In this document: positions 10,800-22,566 of the stretch, in pieces
How the letters are laid out: every line of letters starts with the position of its first letter
Numbering within the stretch: position 1 is the first letter of the stretch
NCBI GenBank assembly: GCA_050084985.1
Contig: JBITNC010000001.1
Coordinates: 163,680,001 to 163,744,000, forward strand
Reading direction: 5' to 3'
DNA length: 64,000 nucleotides
Origin: Nageia nagi
Taxonomy: Eukaryota > Pinophyta
Notes under the pieces: generated by a model
The model's input: the letters and a program-made list of their open reading frames with translations, nothing else
Told to the model about the DNA's origin: nothing
Database searches by the model: none
Translations under genes and position numbers: made by a program

Positions 10800-11345
10800 C
10801 GGGCTCTGATATCACTAAAATCCTCAAACTGTGCTCTTGGGCACACCTTGTGCATTCTGAACCCATATCCGCTAGTTCCGAACTTGAACTTGACCAAATC
10901 CACACTTTCCGTCATTTCCAGGCTCAAACTGTGCAATTTTGATCATTTCCAAGGTCAAAACCGAGCTTAATCTCTGAAAAAAAAATCATTTTTGGCATGT
11001 CCGAGCATTCTAGGCTCAACTTTACATTTTTGACCATTTCCGAGCTTTTCGAGTCTAAATTGTGCAAAAACGCACATTCTTGCCTTACTGACCACTTCCC
11101 AGCTAAAAATTGAAAAAAATGCATATTTTTATCGTACTTGCCCTTTTCCACCTTACTAGGGTCAAAATTGACAAAAACGATTATTTTTGTCATCTTAGCC
11201 ATATTCATTGCACCCAAACTCAAACTTGACAAAAACGCTCATTTTTGTCACCTGGGCACCTTTGTCCTCAAATCTTGCAAAAATGCGTCTTTTGTCACAC
11301 TTGGAACCTGTGAACTCAAACTTTGCAAAACCGACCCCACGTGCA
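10800..11345 (-). repeat. Imperfect repeats of about 55 bp in family E U3
   Basis: A loose unit of the form 'caaa-ttg-caaaaa-cg-attttt' followed by 'tcac/gacc-tttcc' recurs about every 50-60 bp, clearest near 11050, 11110, 11160, 11215, 11270 and 11315. The units are too diverged for an exact consensus by eye. Confidence 0.5.
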
Positions 11346-11616
11346 CTAACTGCACTCTAGACCCAAAAATTCATGCTTTCATGTTGTCTCTCAGATCCTG
11401 GCACCTTAGCTCCAAAATCGGTGACAGGATACTCTGATACTCTTCAAGGTCTTCGTCGCAAGATCTCCTTGGATCGCTCCCTGATATCATGTTTGCACTC
11501 TTCAGAATGAACTATTCGTTGCCCAAAGTCAATCTCAAGGCAATGCACCTCATTCCCTTTGCAAAAATAAGGCCCCCAAAATCTTGTATTTTGGGGTATA
11601 TTGTGCAAACACAACA

Positions 11617-12956
11617 GGACCTACAGCACTGAGCACGAGGCGCCTCGGTATCACCCTCTCTTGGATGTTGGCATTTCTAGCCCTTAAATGTGATTTCATT
11701 CATCCCAAGGCTCCCCGTATTGGGCATTGCACATAGGAGTACACAGATCACATCTCCCCACCGTTGGATCATCTCAATGCAAGATTAGAAAATGATCAAC
11801 CTCGCCTATAAAAGGACTCGTCATTATGAGATATGCTGATTATTGATTTTAAACCCCTTTTCCGAATTGAGTGTGAGAATTCTTTCTTCGTCACTTGTAG
11901 GGCAACCTGTATTTGAGGTATCAAGGGGATAGGAAGCTACCCTTGAACTTACTCAAGTCATCTTGAAAGCAACATTGTTGGTTCCATCACGATTGCTGCA
12001 AAGAAGACCTGGTTTTGCCTCACTGATTCTCGGAGTGGTGGGGCCTTGGAGCCATCCGAAATAACCCTGTTGGAGGTAGTCTTGGCACAACTCCCTAGGT
12101 TGACAAAAATATTGTAATTGCGTTATTCATGCTATATCAAATACAATTACATTAATCCATCAATATCTTGTTCGTCTCTCTATGCTTGCACATTGGATTT
12201 GGAAGCATAATTACATTGTCAAATTGCTATTTTCTATTCCTAGTTGCAATTTCAACAGGGACTTTAGGTTTGTGGATCATTTTTGCATTATTCAAGTACC
12301 ATTTTGCTCCCTGATTGAGATGTTGGGATACTGGAGGTATTTGCTTGCATTGTTATCACATATGCTCATCATAGCTAGACATTGGGTTTGAAGGTGTTTT
12401 CTACAAAGCTCGATTTCATATTTTTCATTCCTAGCAAGTTGTTGGCTATTTTATGCATGTTTGAGCTTGTCTTAAGCAATTTTTGAGCAAGAAGCCAAAC
12501 GTCCCTCTCCTAGGGCACGTTCAAGGAGGGAGCCATAGAACGGCTCATCCCAGAAAGAATCTAAATCATCAAAAAAAACCCCAAAATGGTCAAATCCACA
12601 TCATTGTGGAGGCATCTTTTGTCATATTTGACATCTTGTACTTTGTAGCTTGGCGTGGAGTTAGCTATTGGCCTCTTGTTGGATGAAAACTTAACAAAGG
12701 AAGAGTTTAGTGGGACAAAAACCTCACTAGATCTGGTTAAGGACGAAAACCCTTGCGTTTTCTAGGCAAGTGGGAAGAGCCCTTTGGTGCAGCATCCATT
12801 GGTCTGAGGGAGTGTTGCTTCAGTTCTTCATTGCAAATCTGGGTGTCGAGACCCTAGCAGTGTGACATCAGCCTTGTTGGTGTGTTGGAACATTGCATGA
12901 GCTTTAGATCTAGTCCCTTGAGCCAGACGTTTAACCTTTGGGCCATATTTGCATTT
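11617..12956 (+). other. Unassigned repeat-like sequence with a possible promoter
   Basis: This stretch lies between family E copy 1 and family D copy 1. It has a TATA-like 'cctataaaagg' at 11805-11815 and then sequence resembling an LTR leader, but no matching second copy is in the window. I see no coding domain in it. It could be another LTR with its leader. Confidence 0.35.
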
Positions 12957-13254
12957 TGTTGCGACTAAAACACAACATGCCCCAAAATCCTACGATTTTG
13001 GGGACCCTCGACATGTCATGTATATACTTCGTTTTGTCATCATCTTGTCCCACCCAAGATATGACGCAAAGACTAGGATTCATGGACAATTCCTCTTTGG
13101 TTCAGGCCTCATTCTTCGCCTAGGGTTAGTCATACCAAGTTAGAAATTTTGAAATTCCCAAAAAATGACTAAGTCTGGAAAGTGTAAAGTCGACCTTAGG
13201 TGAACCAGGGAGTCCGAGAAGAGTCGAAGCCCGACCAACTCAAATTGGGTGTCT

Positions 13255-14200
13255 CCAAGGGCTGGCGCATGGTTCAAAAAGACAAAATATTGTCTTCTAA
13301 AATCATGCGAATGGGCCTGGAGGCTGTCCAAACTGGAAGAGAGACTCAAAAATGCAATCTGGGGCACTTGCAAGCCCAGTGCATCCCTCCAGGAGACAAA
13401 ATCTTGTCTTCCTAGGCATGCGCCAAGCACAGGAAGCAAGCTGGAATGAAATGGAGCACGAAAAGTCTAAGGCAAGGGCATAACAAGGATGGTGCATGGA
13501 TTCCAAAGACAAAATCTTGTCTTTTTGAACCATGCGACCTGACCAGGGGAGGAATTGATCAAGTTTGGGAGTCGAGAAGTGAACCTCAGGCACTCGGGAG
13601 GCTGGTGTATGCCTCAAAAGGACAAAATCTTGTTTTTTTGAACCATGTGCCAAGCCTGAAAGGGATTCCAATTCGAGCGGCAAGGAAAAATTCGACAAGT
13701 CATGGACCTAGAAACCTCAAGATCAACTCAAGTGCACCTAGGGGGCCTAGCGCATGATCTCAAAAGACATTCTTGACTTTTTGAGGCATGCGCCAAGCCC
13801 AGGAAGCCTCCAAGATCCAGGACACATTAAAAAATTTGGCAAAGGCATGAACACTTAAGCATCAAATCATGAAGGTTAGGCAATCTGGAGGGTGGCGCAT
13901 GATTCAAAAAGACAAAATTTTGTCTTTTTGAACCATGCAACCAGGCTGGACAGGCAAGCAAGGTTGGCGCATGCCTCCAAAAGTCACAAAATTTGACTTT
14001 TGGAACCATACGCCAAGCTTACAGGCTTCCCAGGTTGAGATGAAAGATCAAAATCATCAAGTCCAACCGACAGGAAGACCAAAAATCAAGATAAATCAGG
14101 TTAATGAGTGAGCCAATCCAATGTTGGGAGCATGCCCACCCCCAAGGCTAGCGCATGATTTAAAAAGTCACAATTTTGTCTTTTTTTGTCATGCACCAAG
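13255..14200 (+). repeat. Array of eight palindromic hairpins, family D copy 1
   Basis: Eight inverted repeats of about 45-50 bp lie near 13261, 13381, 13496, 13606, 13749, 13893, 13970 and 14148. Each has the layout ggcgcatg-ttcaaaaagacaaaa / ttttgtctttttgaa-catgcgccaag. The sixth contains a perfect 30-bp palindrome at 13903-13932 with no loop. They lie in the presumed upstream region before the TATA box. Copy 2 keeps all eight. Confidence 0.9.
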
Positions 14201-14353
14201 CCAATTTGAGCTCCAAAACCCCAACGTTTGGGCACAAGCAGCTTTTCATCTAATTTTTGGGTTGGCACACATCTCTAGATCGAACAAATGGAGGTCTAAG
14301 ATGATCTTTGCCAGTAACCCTAGCCGACTAGGGAAAGCTAGGAGCCAGTTGGG

Positions 14354-14366
14354 CTATAAATATAAG
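14354..14366 (+). promoter_or_regulatory. TATA box of family D copy 1
   Basis: The sequence ctataaatataag lies about 230 bp before the ATG of the long ORF and just after the hairpin array. It is identical in copy 2 at 32914-32926. Confidence 0.55.
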
Positions 14367-14584
14367 CCTGGGGACCTCATTTTCTCAAATCCAGAATTTG
14401 CTCCTCTTCCACTTTTGCGCGAGAATAGCAGCAAATTGCAAATTTTTGCGCTCAAACTTCATCATTCGTGCATCCTAAGGCTTGCGCAAGCACTTGGGAG
14501 GCAAGCTACTCCAACGTGGGGTGTCTTCTCCACCTGGAAACCCATGCACTACCCTTGAGGAGCAACGTTGCAAGCTAGAACATC

Positions 14585-17500
14585 ATGACTTCCTCCAAGG
14601 GAAACTCGGCTTCAGACTTCTCAAGGGACCTTGAAACGTTGAGACACGATTGTATCATCACCATTTGTGAGAGGCAAGACCCCTTGCCCCAAGGGGCTAA
14701 GTTCTCCAAGAATGGATTGGCCACTATCGGAGACACAAACTAGTAGAAGGTGGATCCAATGCCGATGAGGGAGAAGATTAGGAACAAGTCAATCAGTGAG
14801 TTGAAACAAGACATTGTCTTCACCTTTGTCCCATTCACTGCTCCGTTCCCAAAGTTGTTCTTGGAGATTGGCTAGTATTGGAAGAAGGGTGACAAAGCGC
14901 TCCGTGACATCAAAGGCAATATCATCATGGACTTCAGCCCCAAAGCCATCAAGATAGCATTTCAGTGGACTTCGAAGGGCAACTTTGAGTATACGAAGGA
15001 AGAGTCGTTGGCATGCTATCAAGACACAAATAGGGAAGCCGTGGCAATCAAGAGTTGGATGCTAGATGAACACCATAGCCTAAAAAGCAACACACTCATC
15101 AATGCTCCTCCCTATCACTTCTATCCGTCCGTGGAATTAATGATCCTCATGTTGTCAAGGATTCTCAGGAAGGAGGATGCGTCCAAATTCCGGAAGAAGT
15201 TCGACTTCATCGTAGAGATAGCTAGAGGGAAGAAGATCAAGTGGAGTAAGGTGTTGAGTGATAGCATCATGGACCAGTTGTCATCAGTGGAAACTACACG
15301 CAAGTTCTACCTCAACTCTTATTTGGTGTACCTGCTACTTCACGGCAAGCAAGGACCTACAACTTTAGGGGAGGCAAACTTGATTGAGAAAGGAATATAT
15401 ACCATATGGAAATGCTACCCTAAGTGGAGGATTGAGAGGAGATGGGAGAACTTCATGATGAAGAGTGATGGATGGGAATATAAGATTTGCAAGGAATTTA
15501 AGGGAGAAATCACCGTTGCTAGGATCTCATTCAGTCGAGGATGCATTGAGGAAGCATGGAGACTTCTTCGTCCATCACCAACATTACTCCTACATTCGCC
15601 TCTATGGATCATCTGTGGAGCCATATCAACTGCCCCGGTATGTGAGCAACAAGATGCTCCTAATGGAGATGACTAGGTAATTGACCTACCTGCATGAGCA
15701 TGTTTGGCAAAAGAAGTCAACCACTTCCAATTTGCCGATCATAGTGAGAGAGTATCAGTGCAGAGCATAGGTAGACGTGAATTCCATGATAGAAGAGTTG
15801 GGAAGGTACAACTTCAAGAAAATGCTAGCTACCACCCATTATGATCCTGAGCATTGAATCCACAACTTCTACATGAAGGAAAGGAAGAGGACCTATGAGC
15901 ATAGGCCATTTAGAGATGAGGAGTCATTTCGAAACGTCAGCACTAAAGTGGAAGTGAAAAATATTCGTGCCAAGATGCAAGAAGAGGCTCAGAAGCAACA
16001 ATAGGAAGTGGAGGCATCTATTGATAAGAAGTTGTCTCAATCTCGAGGAAAGAAGCCACAAGAATCCACCTCTAGAGTCACTCACTTTCCACTAAGAATT
16101 GAGGAGCCCATTGGACAATATGCATCCATGCACAGGAAGAATCCAGTTGAATAGGTAGTGTAGCAGGTTAGAGATACAGTTGATGAACATGATGTGAGGG
16201 AATTAGAGCATGTGGTGACTAACAACGTGGTGAGATGTGTGATGAACAGAAAAGCAGGTTCGTCACCACCCCAAAGGCCACCAAGAACAGTAGTGTCACG
16301 TCCATCTCAAACCATCCCACTGTCAGGATCATAATCTTCAGGCCACTTGTACAAACCTAATAACACCCTTGAAAGAGAACAAGAAGGTGAGCAGGAAGAC
16401 AATGATCATCAGAGCATGCTTGCAGAATATGAGAGCATACTTGAAGATGAATCCGATGAAGAATCAGAGGATGGGCACGCAGCTAGTACTGTTCCCGGAG
16501 ACAATATTCAAGATGCCCAAGACGAAGAGCCGTCTCTTGATATATTGAAGGAGGTCCACAACCATGACATTTCAGAGCCTTCAACATCTCGAGGGAAAAA
16601 CAAAGATCCAACTTGAGTCAGTACCAAGGAGAGTGCAATTGAAGAGGGGATCTCAGTCCAGATTGTCGGTGATATCCGACAACATTGTAGAACTAGGAGG
16701 GAGACCCTCCAAGAGACTCAAGGAAAATGCCATTGTTGTTGCCGAAGCAGTAGTAGAAACCCATCAACCTTCGCCTAATCATGAGTGGGGTGTGGATATG
16801 GACAAGTGCCTCGACGTCTTTAACATGGATGTTGGAGAGGAGTTCAGAGCTAAAGGAGCTGACGATCAGATTGGGGAGGGTTCTACTCGTTTGGGGAGGA
16901 GTCAAACTTATGTACACATGATTGATAATGCAGTTTGCATTAAGACTATAGTGGCTAACAAGGATAACCCCCAGTGCCCCGGGGACTTAAAGCAAATCAA
17001 TCAGATCATTCACACAGGCCCCAATGGCATGGTCGGCGAAAAACACGCGATCATCTTGAACACCAAGGCAATCACCAAGTATGGGCTACTAAAGGAAAAA
17101 GAGATAAAGAGCTTGAAGAAGGAGTTAGCTCCTCAAAAGAGACTGACTCATGAGCTTGAGTCATCCAAGGTGCCTACAGAAGAACTTAGGAAGGTGAGAC
17201 CCCTCAAAGAAGGCATGGTGACAGTAAAACAGGAAGTGATGGACGATGTCTTAGCAGTATTGAGAAAATTTGTTGAGGCCCTTCACAAGATCTCAGTCAA
17301 GGAAGATAAGTTGAAGTATATTGTCATCGAAAGGGTTCGATTGCACAGGATTTGAGACTCTCGTAAACCCATGATACTGAGATTTGAGGCAACATAGGCT
17401 CAGAGGCCCAAGGATACTAAGTTTTGTGAGGATTATTGGTTCTATTGGGGCGTAAATAGTCAAGTGCTCACCCGCTTCCAAGAAACCAAGAAGGAGGTGA

Positions 17501-17832
17501 CCATGATCAATGATAGAGCCCATTCATGTATCAAGCATATGGACTTTCAGGTGCAGTTCTTGGAAGAGAACACCACCATTCGAGAGGTCGATGAGGTAGT
17601 GGTAGATGTTAGACACCTTCTTCACAGCCTGATGATGATAGAGGACATCAATTCTTATCAATCGGGGAGTCATTTGAGGCATATGATACAAGCTCATGCG
17701 TGGAAGGTTGAGATGCAAAAGCTGATGGACGAGGTCGAGGGCAGCGTTGCTATTAGCAGGCTGAAGTTCTCGAAGATGTTGCGCAGAGTGGAGCTTACGG
17801 TGAGATTCCTAACTGACAACTTCAAGCATTGA
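14585..17832 (+). pseudogene. Long unidentified ORF of family D copy 1, broken
   Basis: Reading starts at the ATG at 14585 (MTSSKGNSASDF) and can be followed for over 1000 codons. Frame shifts occur near 15490 and 16600 and there are scattered stops. The longest intact piece is 249 codons (14927-15676). Visible features are a charged lysine/glutamate-rich middle (about 15870-16080), an acidic stretch near 16380-16480, and a C-terminal part with likely helical, possibly coiled-coil, segments (17090-17830). I see no zinc knuckle, protease, polymerase or integrase motif and do not recognise the family. It may be a captured host gene or an element-specific protein. Confidence 0.55.
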
Positions 17833-18964
17833 GTTGCAGGCTTGGGCCCACCATTGGCCTAATTGTTATTTTGGATTAGTTTAGTTTATTTTCATAAAAA
17901 GTTTTATTTTCCAGCTAGACATTTTTAATAATATTTTATTCCCAAACTTGTGAAGGATGAGGATTTGTTTGGAAAAAACTTTGTAACGCCATGTGGCATA
18001 TTTTTGTTGGACCATATGTTATTTCTTGATACTTGTGCTTAGGGTTAGGGCAACATTGTTGGTCGCTCCTAAAACTACAAATACCCCATTTTGATTCATT
18101 TGTAGGGGATTAGACATTTTGCAAATTGAGCTACTTACACAATATTTTCAAACTTGCAAGTTTCCCTATTTTGTAATTGTGATATAATTTCAAGTAATTG
18201 AAATGAGCATATTTTCATTCGGAACTATGGATGTGAATGTGCGTTACATCTTTATGCTATCTTGAATGTTTGGAGCATTTTGTAAATCTTGTTAAGGTGG
18301 ACAAAAGAGTGCCTAAAAATCTTTTGAAATATTTCAAGTAGTGTATGGTTGTGACGTTTCATAGTTTGCACATTGGACTAGTATGTTTTAAGATGACTTG
18401 TATATGTTGTTTAATATAGGAACTTCACTCCCCGTTTGAGTTCCACCCACGTCATATCTTCCCTTTCCATTGCCTTAACGCCAAGCTCCCCTTGTTAGGA
18501 CACTCGTGTTGTTGCCTTCCAAGTTGGAATCGGAGTGCGTGGAACCTAGGCCAAACCCCTACGAGTCTATTCTTGGAGTCCCATACTAGTCAATGAGAAT
18601 ATCGCCCCTTGAGCTGAACTCATATATCACCATCTTCTCACAACCTCTTTTCTTTATTTTTTTTTATTTCTTTTGAGCAGCTTTTGCAACGAATCTTTTC
18701 CTTTTTCTTGAGAAACAACTATTTCTGGATCAGGGACCCTTCGAGTCTTTGGTTAACAAATGTTATTTGCGTTGGTAACAGCTTTAAGCATCTCCACCAA
18801 ATCACCTAAGTGATCCCTTGCACCCTTCACTTTCAAACCTTTGGGGTAAACAGTCCTCGCAGCGGGTAGGGGTCACGCCCTACCACTCAGGTGTTGGAGT
18901 CTCTCCACAAGCCTTGTAATATCATTTGCCGATCAGCAAGGTAGGAAAGAAAAAGCCCCCAACA

Positions 18965-20349
18965 CATTGTACTTGAGCTATCATTGATATATATTGCCAC
19001 TTGGTGTTTGGATCTCTCAGTTTGGCTTGTGGCGTTGCATTTTTCTGTTTTACTTCAGATCTGATCTTGATAATTAATTGTTGCACAAGTCATCAATGTT
19101 TTTGGCTCATTATTTAGAACAGAAATAATTTGGGAACATCACACACATCTACCAATTTGTCCACTAGGTGTTACAGTTGGCCTTACCATCCACAAATAAC
19201 AAGAAATGAAAACTGATGACATATATAAGTTTCTTCATAACGCACCTTTATTAGCAATGATATGTACAAAGGTGATGTCAAAACAAAGTTCTATTGTCGC
19301 TAACATGATAGGCAGGGTTGAAAGAACTGATTCTCTAAGTAAATATCATAGTGTGTCTAGAAAAAATATGTCCAAGGATTAGTGAATTTTTAATCAACTA
19401 ACGATTCAGGAATATGTAGAATGAGAGAAGGCAGTGCTGGCTACCTTGAATTGAGAACAATTACCTGGTGTGGATGGTATAGAACAAATTCAAGGGTCGA
19501 AATTACCAAATATGTATGTTAGTCCATCAAGAAACAGACACCAATAACAACAGTTGCTTGTTCATTTCCAACAATTATCCAATATCGATTACATAATGAT
19601 GCTTCCAGGATAAAGGTTTTCTGCTTGTAGTAAGATAATAAATATGTTGTCTTTTTTGTAACTTGCCACTGAAGATGATTAAGGTAAGACAAGTAATCTG
19701 TAGTCTTTGTTGTAGCTTGACACTGAAAATAATTAAAGAATACAAATTATTCCCATACATAGTTGCCATTGTTTTGGTGTAGATGTTGAGAGAGTGAACG
19801 ACCACGAGATTGTACATGAACCTAAACGTCCTTTCTTCCCAAGAAGTAACGACAAAAATAGTTAGAAGTTAGAAGATATTTGCTGTCCAGATTGTAACTG
19901 TTAGGAGCTTAACATTAATGAAAGTATTGTTGTGAGTTTGAAGACCAGATAGGACTAAACATCAACACATGAACATGCAGCTACTTATGCATGGAAACTA
20001 GAACCTCATGCATTCATATTTAACCTGTTTCACCCTTTTCTATGCCAAGGATCCCATGACAACATCCATGCTGATTGGAAAATGCCTTTCAATTCAGTAG
20101 AGTACAGAGGCATAAAGGTCACATAGCAGAAAATTAGTTTGACGAGATCAAACTTCCCCTGATAAATATATGTCTCTTGAGCATATAGAATATGGTGTAT
20201 ATAAATAACATAGATTTTCTGTAACAGGCAAAATAAACCTTCAAAAATTGGTTGAAGAATTCAATGCATGAGTTGCCAATATGTTCACTGATTGAAACTT
20301 GACTTACTAATCAAACAAAATTAAAAAGGTTATATTAAAATGAACTGAC
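18965..20349. other. Unique AT-rich sequence, intron or 3' flank of the NDUFAF2-like gene
   Basis: No repeat family member or coding exon was recognised here. The next 3' exon of the NDUFAF2-like gene may lie in it or further left, but I could not identify it. Confidence 0.4.
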
Positions 20350-20415
20350 CACTGTCCATGCTCTGCTGGAGACTTCTTGCTCTAAAACGCCTTTTCTCCT
20401 CTTCTTTCTGCAGGA
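20350..20415 (-). CDS. NDUFAF2-like exon d (most 3' exon found)
   Basis: On the minus strand this 66-nt exon follows the acceptor 'gtagttcag' and is followed by a GTCAGT donor. Starting with the two bases that complete a split codon, it encodes LQKEEEKRRFRARSLQQSMDS. It continues directly from exon c, and the sequence after the helix (ILQKEEEKRR) resembles the charged segment of plant NDUFAF2/mimitin proteins. A second acceptor 9 bases downstream (ctgcag) is less likely because it would leave the split codon unfinished and bring a stop. The C-terminal part of the protein was not found. Confidence 0.72.
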
Positions 20416-20946
20416 CTGAACTACCAAGGAGACCAATATTAGTACAAGGAGCATAGGGAAACATGGTTTTGTGATTTTACATATTTAACCACTCACATTC
20501 GTTACATAGGCAAAAAGCAGCAATAATAAATATTTAATATATATTCCATGTCCATGGAAACATCATTTAGACATTTGATCGTAATGAAAGATGCATCAAC
20601 CTGAAACACAGAATTTTGATGGAACTAGACAATTGATGAAGTAAAGATTTTCAGGTGACTATTGGTTGAAAATTTCTTTATCTCATGTAAACAGAGGTGA
20701 CACAGTAAAATGGGAATGCCATGGAGTTTTTCTAATGGAATTTTGAGTCTCATATATGTAAAGCCCAAGAAAAAGGTCCCACTTCAGGATAAAATACTTT
20801 AGATTGAAAAATACCAATGAGATCATTACAGGTATAGTCAGGAAAGGGAAGACAAAAGGATATATCCATGGAAAAGCAAATACAAAAGCAACACTTGAAC
20901 TGCCCCATCATAAGGTTAACTAACAATGTCAATGATAATTATAATT

Positions 20947-21149
20947 TGTCAGGCTGGGTACGGGATGTATGAAAGATCAAAATTGTATTGTAAAACTCCA
21001 AAGAATACATTACATCACACTTGAATAAATGATCCTAAAACGTGACTCTTCACCTTCTAAGGTGACTCTTGAGCTATTTTAGACTATTAACCTACCTAAT
21101 AGTAATACATTACATTAAACCATAATCCCTTAAAATTAGATGTTCAACA
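20947..21149 (-). repeat. 3' LTR of the copia-like element
   Basis: The sequence aligns with 23603-23806 at high identity. Both contain 'aatacattacatcacacttg' and 'cttcaccttctaaggtgact'. The minus-strand start is TGTTGAACA. Confidence 0.88.
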
Positions 21150-21647
21150 TTCCCCCATTTAATCCAAAGGGATAAAAGAGACTAAAAAACAATGCCTTAA
21201 GGTGTATACAACATTACCCTACTTAATCCGAAGGGGTAAAAAGATGTCAAACATGCATTACAATAAATCTTGTGAGACATGTATGTGATTTTGGATGCTA
21301 TTTTGCATATGTGGAAGCTCTATCGCGATCCACAATCACTGACATAGGTTGTATATCTGGCATAGGTGCTATGAACATGGCAATGGCATACTTGAATGTA
21401 ATGTCCCTTTTGTGAATATTCTATTTATTTACCTATTTGAGGATAGAGTTCGCCACAGGTCTTGGAGAGTTGATTTGATTTGTTCTTTGGATAGGGCATC
21501 TTGGGGAAACATTTTGATTGGTTACACCACATGGTTCAATCAAGAAACGAAAGAGTTATGGCCTCTTGAAGTTCGCAAGTTGGACAAGTCTTTCATATCA
21601 TGGCTGCTCACGGAAATCCAAAAAATCTCTATATTGACCCCTTGAGA

Positions 21648-22566
21648 TGTGATGTCCCACTCCTTGAGATAAGAATTAATTATGGATTATATTTAGAAGT
21701 GAGTTTGGTAATTAATAATAGATTTACTATGTTTTATGGGGGCCACTTGTATGAATTGTAATACATGATTCCAAGGCAATTAATAATTGTAAATGTAATA
21801 TTAGTCTCCAATAATGAGGCGTTGCATATTTAGCCATTGGATCTTGTAATTATTGGCATCTAACCCCACGTTTGGGCATTTGAGGGCCTCCTAACATTGG
21901 ACTTGGGGGTTAGAGTGATGATTTCTAGGTGATATCCAGATCTAGGAATTGTTATATAAAGAAGGTTAGCCTCATTGTTGGATAGACTTGATTATTATTA
22001 TCTTTGATACCGTGTAGAGAACAAGAGACTTAGCGCAGTGCCAAGCAAACCCCTAGGTGCAGCATCTAGGAGGATTAGCAGGCTGAGAGATCTTGTTAGT
22101 CTACGGCTTTGGTGTAGCACCCTAGCCCATCCGGTAGTATTCCAAGGTTGACCTTCTACCTTCAGTGGTTTCCAAGATTTGAGAAGGGCTCCTTTGGTGG
22201 AGAGGATTCAGGTTTTGAGGGAGCAAGATTGTCCCGTTCACCATTCACCCGTCCAGCAGTGAGAGACATCAGTTGTGCCCTAGTTGGCTCCTTGGAGGCC
22301 AACGTACAGCATTGGGGGCTCGGTATTGTATTATTGCTCATTGCTTATCATTTATACATCCGTTGGGCATTGGATCGCCACATTTGTCTTGTGTATAAGC
22401 CAAACATTGGCATTGTGAGCTTCTAATAATTGATATTTGCTAGTCTTGGCCAAACATTGGCAATCTTGTGTAGTTTATGCTTAATTTGGATGCCCTTGTT
22501 CAAACGTTGGAGCATACTTGTGTATTTTAAGCATTTTACACTTGATTTTGTAATTGGATCTTTACA
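21648..22566 (+). mobile_element. Family C LTR nested in the copia-like element
   Basis: It starts TGTGATGTCCCAC and ends near ATCTTTACA. The body aligns with 55990-57120, sharing 'ccctaggtgcagcatctagg', 'ttctaccttcagtggtttcc' and 'gtgccctagttggctccttgg'. No convincing target duplication was found, so the 3' limit is approximate. The preceding 250 bp (about 21397-21647) also begin TGTAATGTCCC and remain unassigned. Confidence 0.65.

Larger units (their letters stand above)
2912..11616 (-). mobile_element. Family E LTR copy 1, split by the family A element
   Basis: The LTR reads right to left. It starts TGTTGTGTTTGCACAA at 11616, runs to 10203, skips the family A insertion (4965-10202) and continues from 4964 to about 2912. 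Removing the insertion leaves about 3.5 kb. A TATA-like site at 3601-3614 lies about 2.77 kb from the start. Copy 2 has the equivalent site about 2.85 kb from its start, and 3590-3940 aligns with 40280-40620. The U3 holds 180-bp repeats (4150-4964, 10330-10760) and shorter repeats of about 55 bp (10800-11345). No target duplication was found, so the left end is uncertain. Confidence 0.65.
12957..18964 (+). mobile_element. Family D element, copy 1
   Basis: Homology with copy 2 begins exactly at TGTTGCGAC and ends exactly at CCCCCAACA, giving TG/CA termini. The flanks are cattt (12952-12956) and cattg (18965-18969), a 5-bp duplication with one mismatch. Contents in order are a terminal hairpin, eight palindromes (13255-14200), a TATA-like site, a leader, one long broken ORF (14585-17832), and about 1.1 kb of AT-rich tail. 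I find neither a repeat of the start near the 3' end nor of the end near the 5' side, so there is no visible LTR pair. No reverse transcriptase or transposase motif was recognised. Confidence 0.8.

Noticed and set aside
13140-14009. Several ORFs on both strands in the family D upstream region
   Set aside because: They follow the palindromic array, which opens frames on both strands symmetrically.
20226-20290. Possible next 3' exon of the NDUFAF2-like gene (donor AAG/GTTTAT)
   Set aside because: The frame needed to continue from exon d meets a stop, and the residues do not match the expected C-terminal region.
21349-21645. 98-codon ORF before the nested family C LTR
   Set aside because: No motif is visible, and it lies inside a retroelement internal region with LTR-like sequence; chance is likely.
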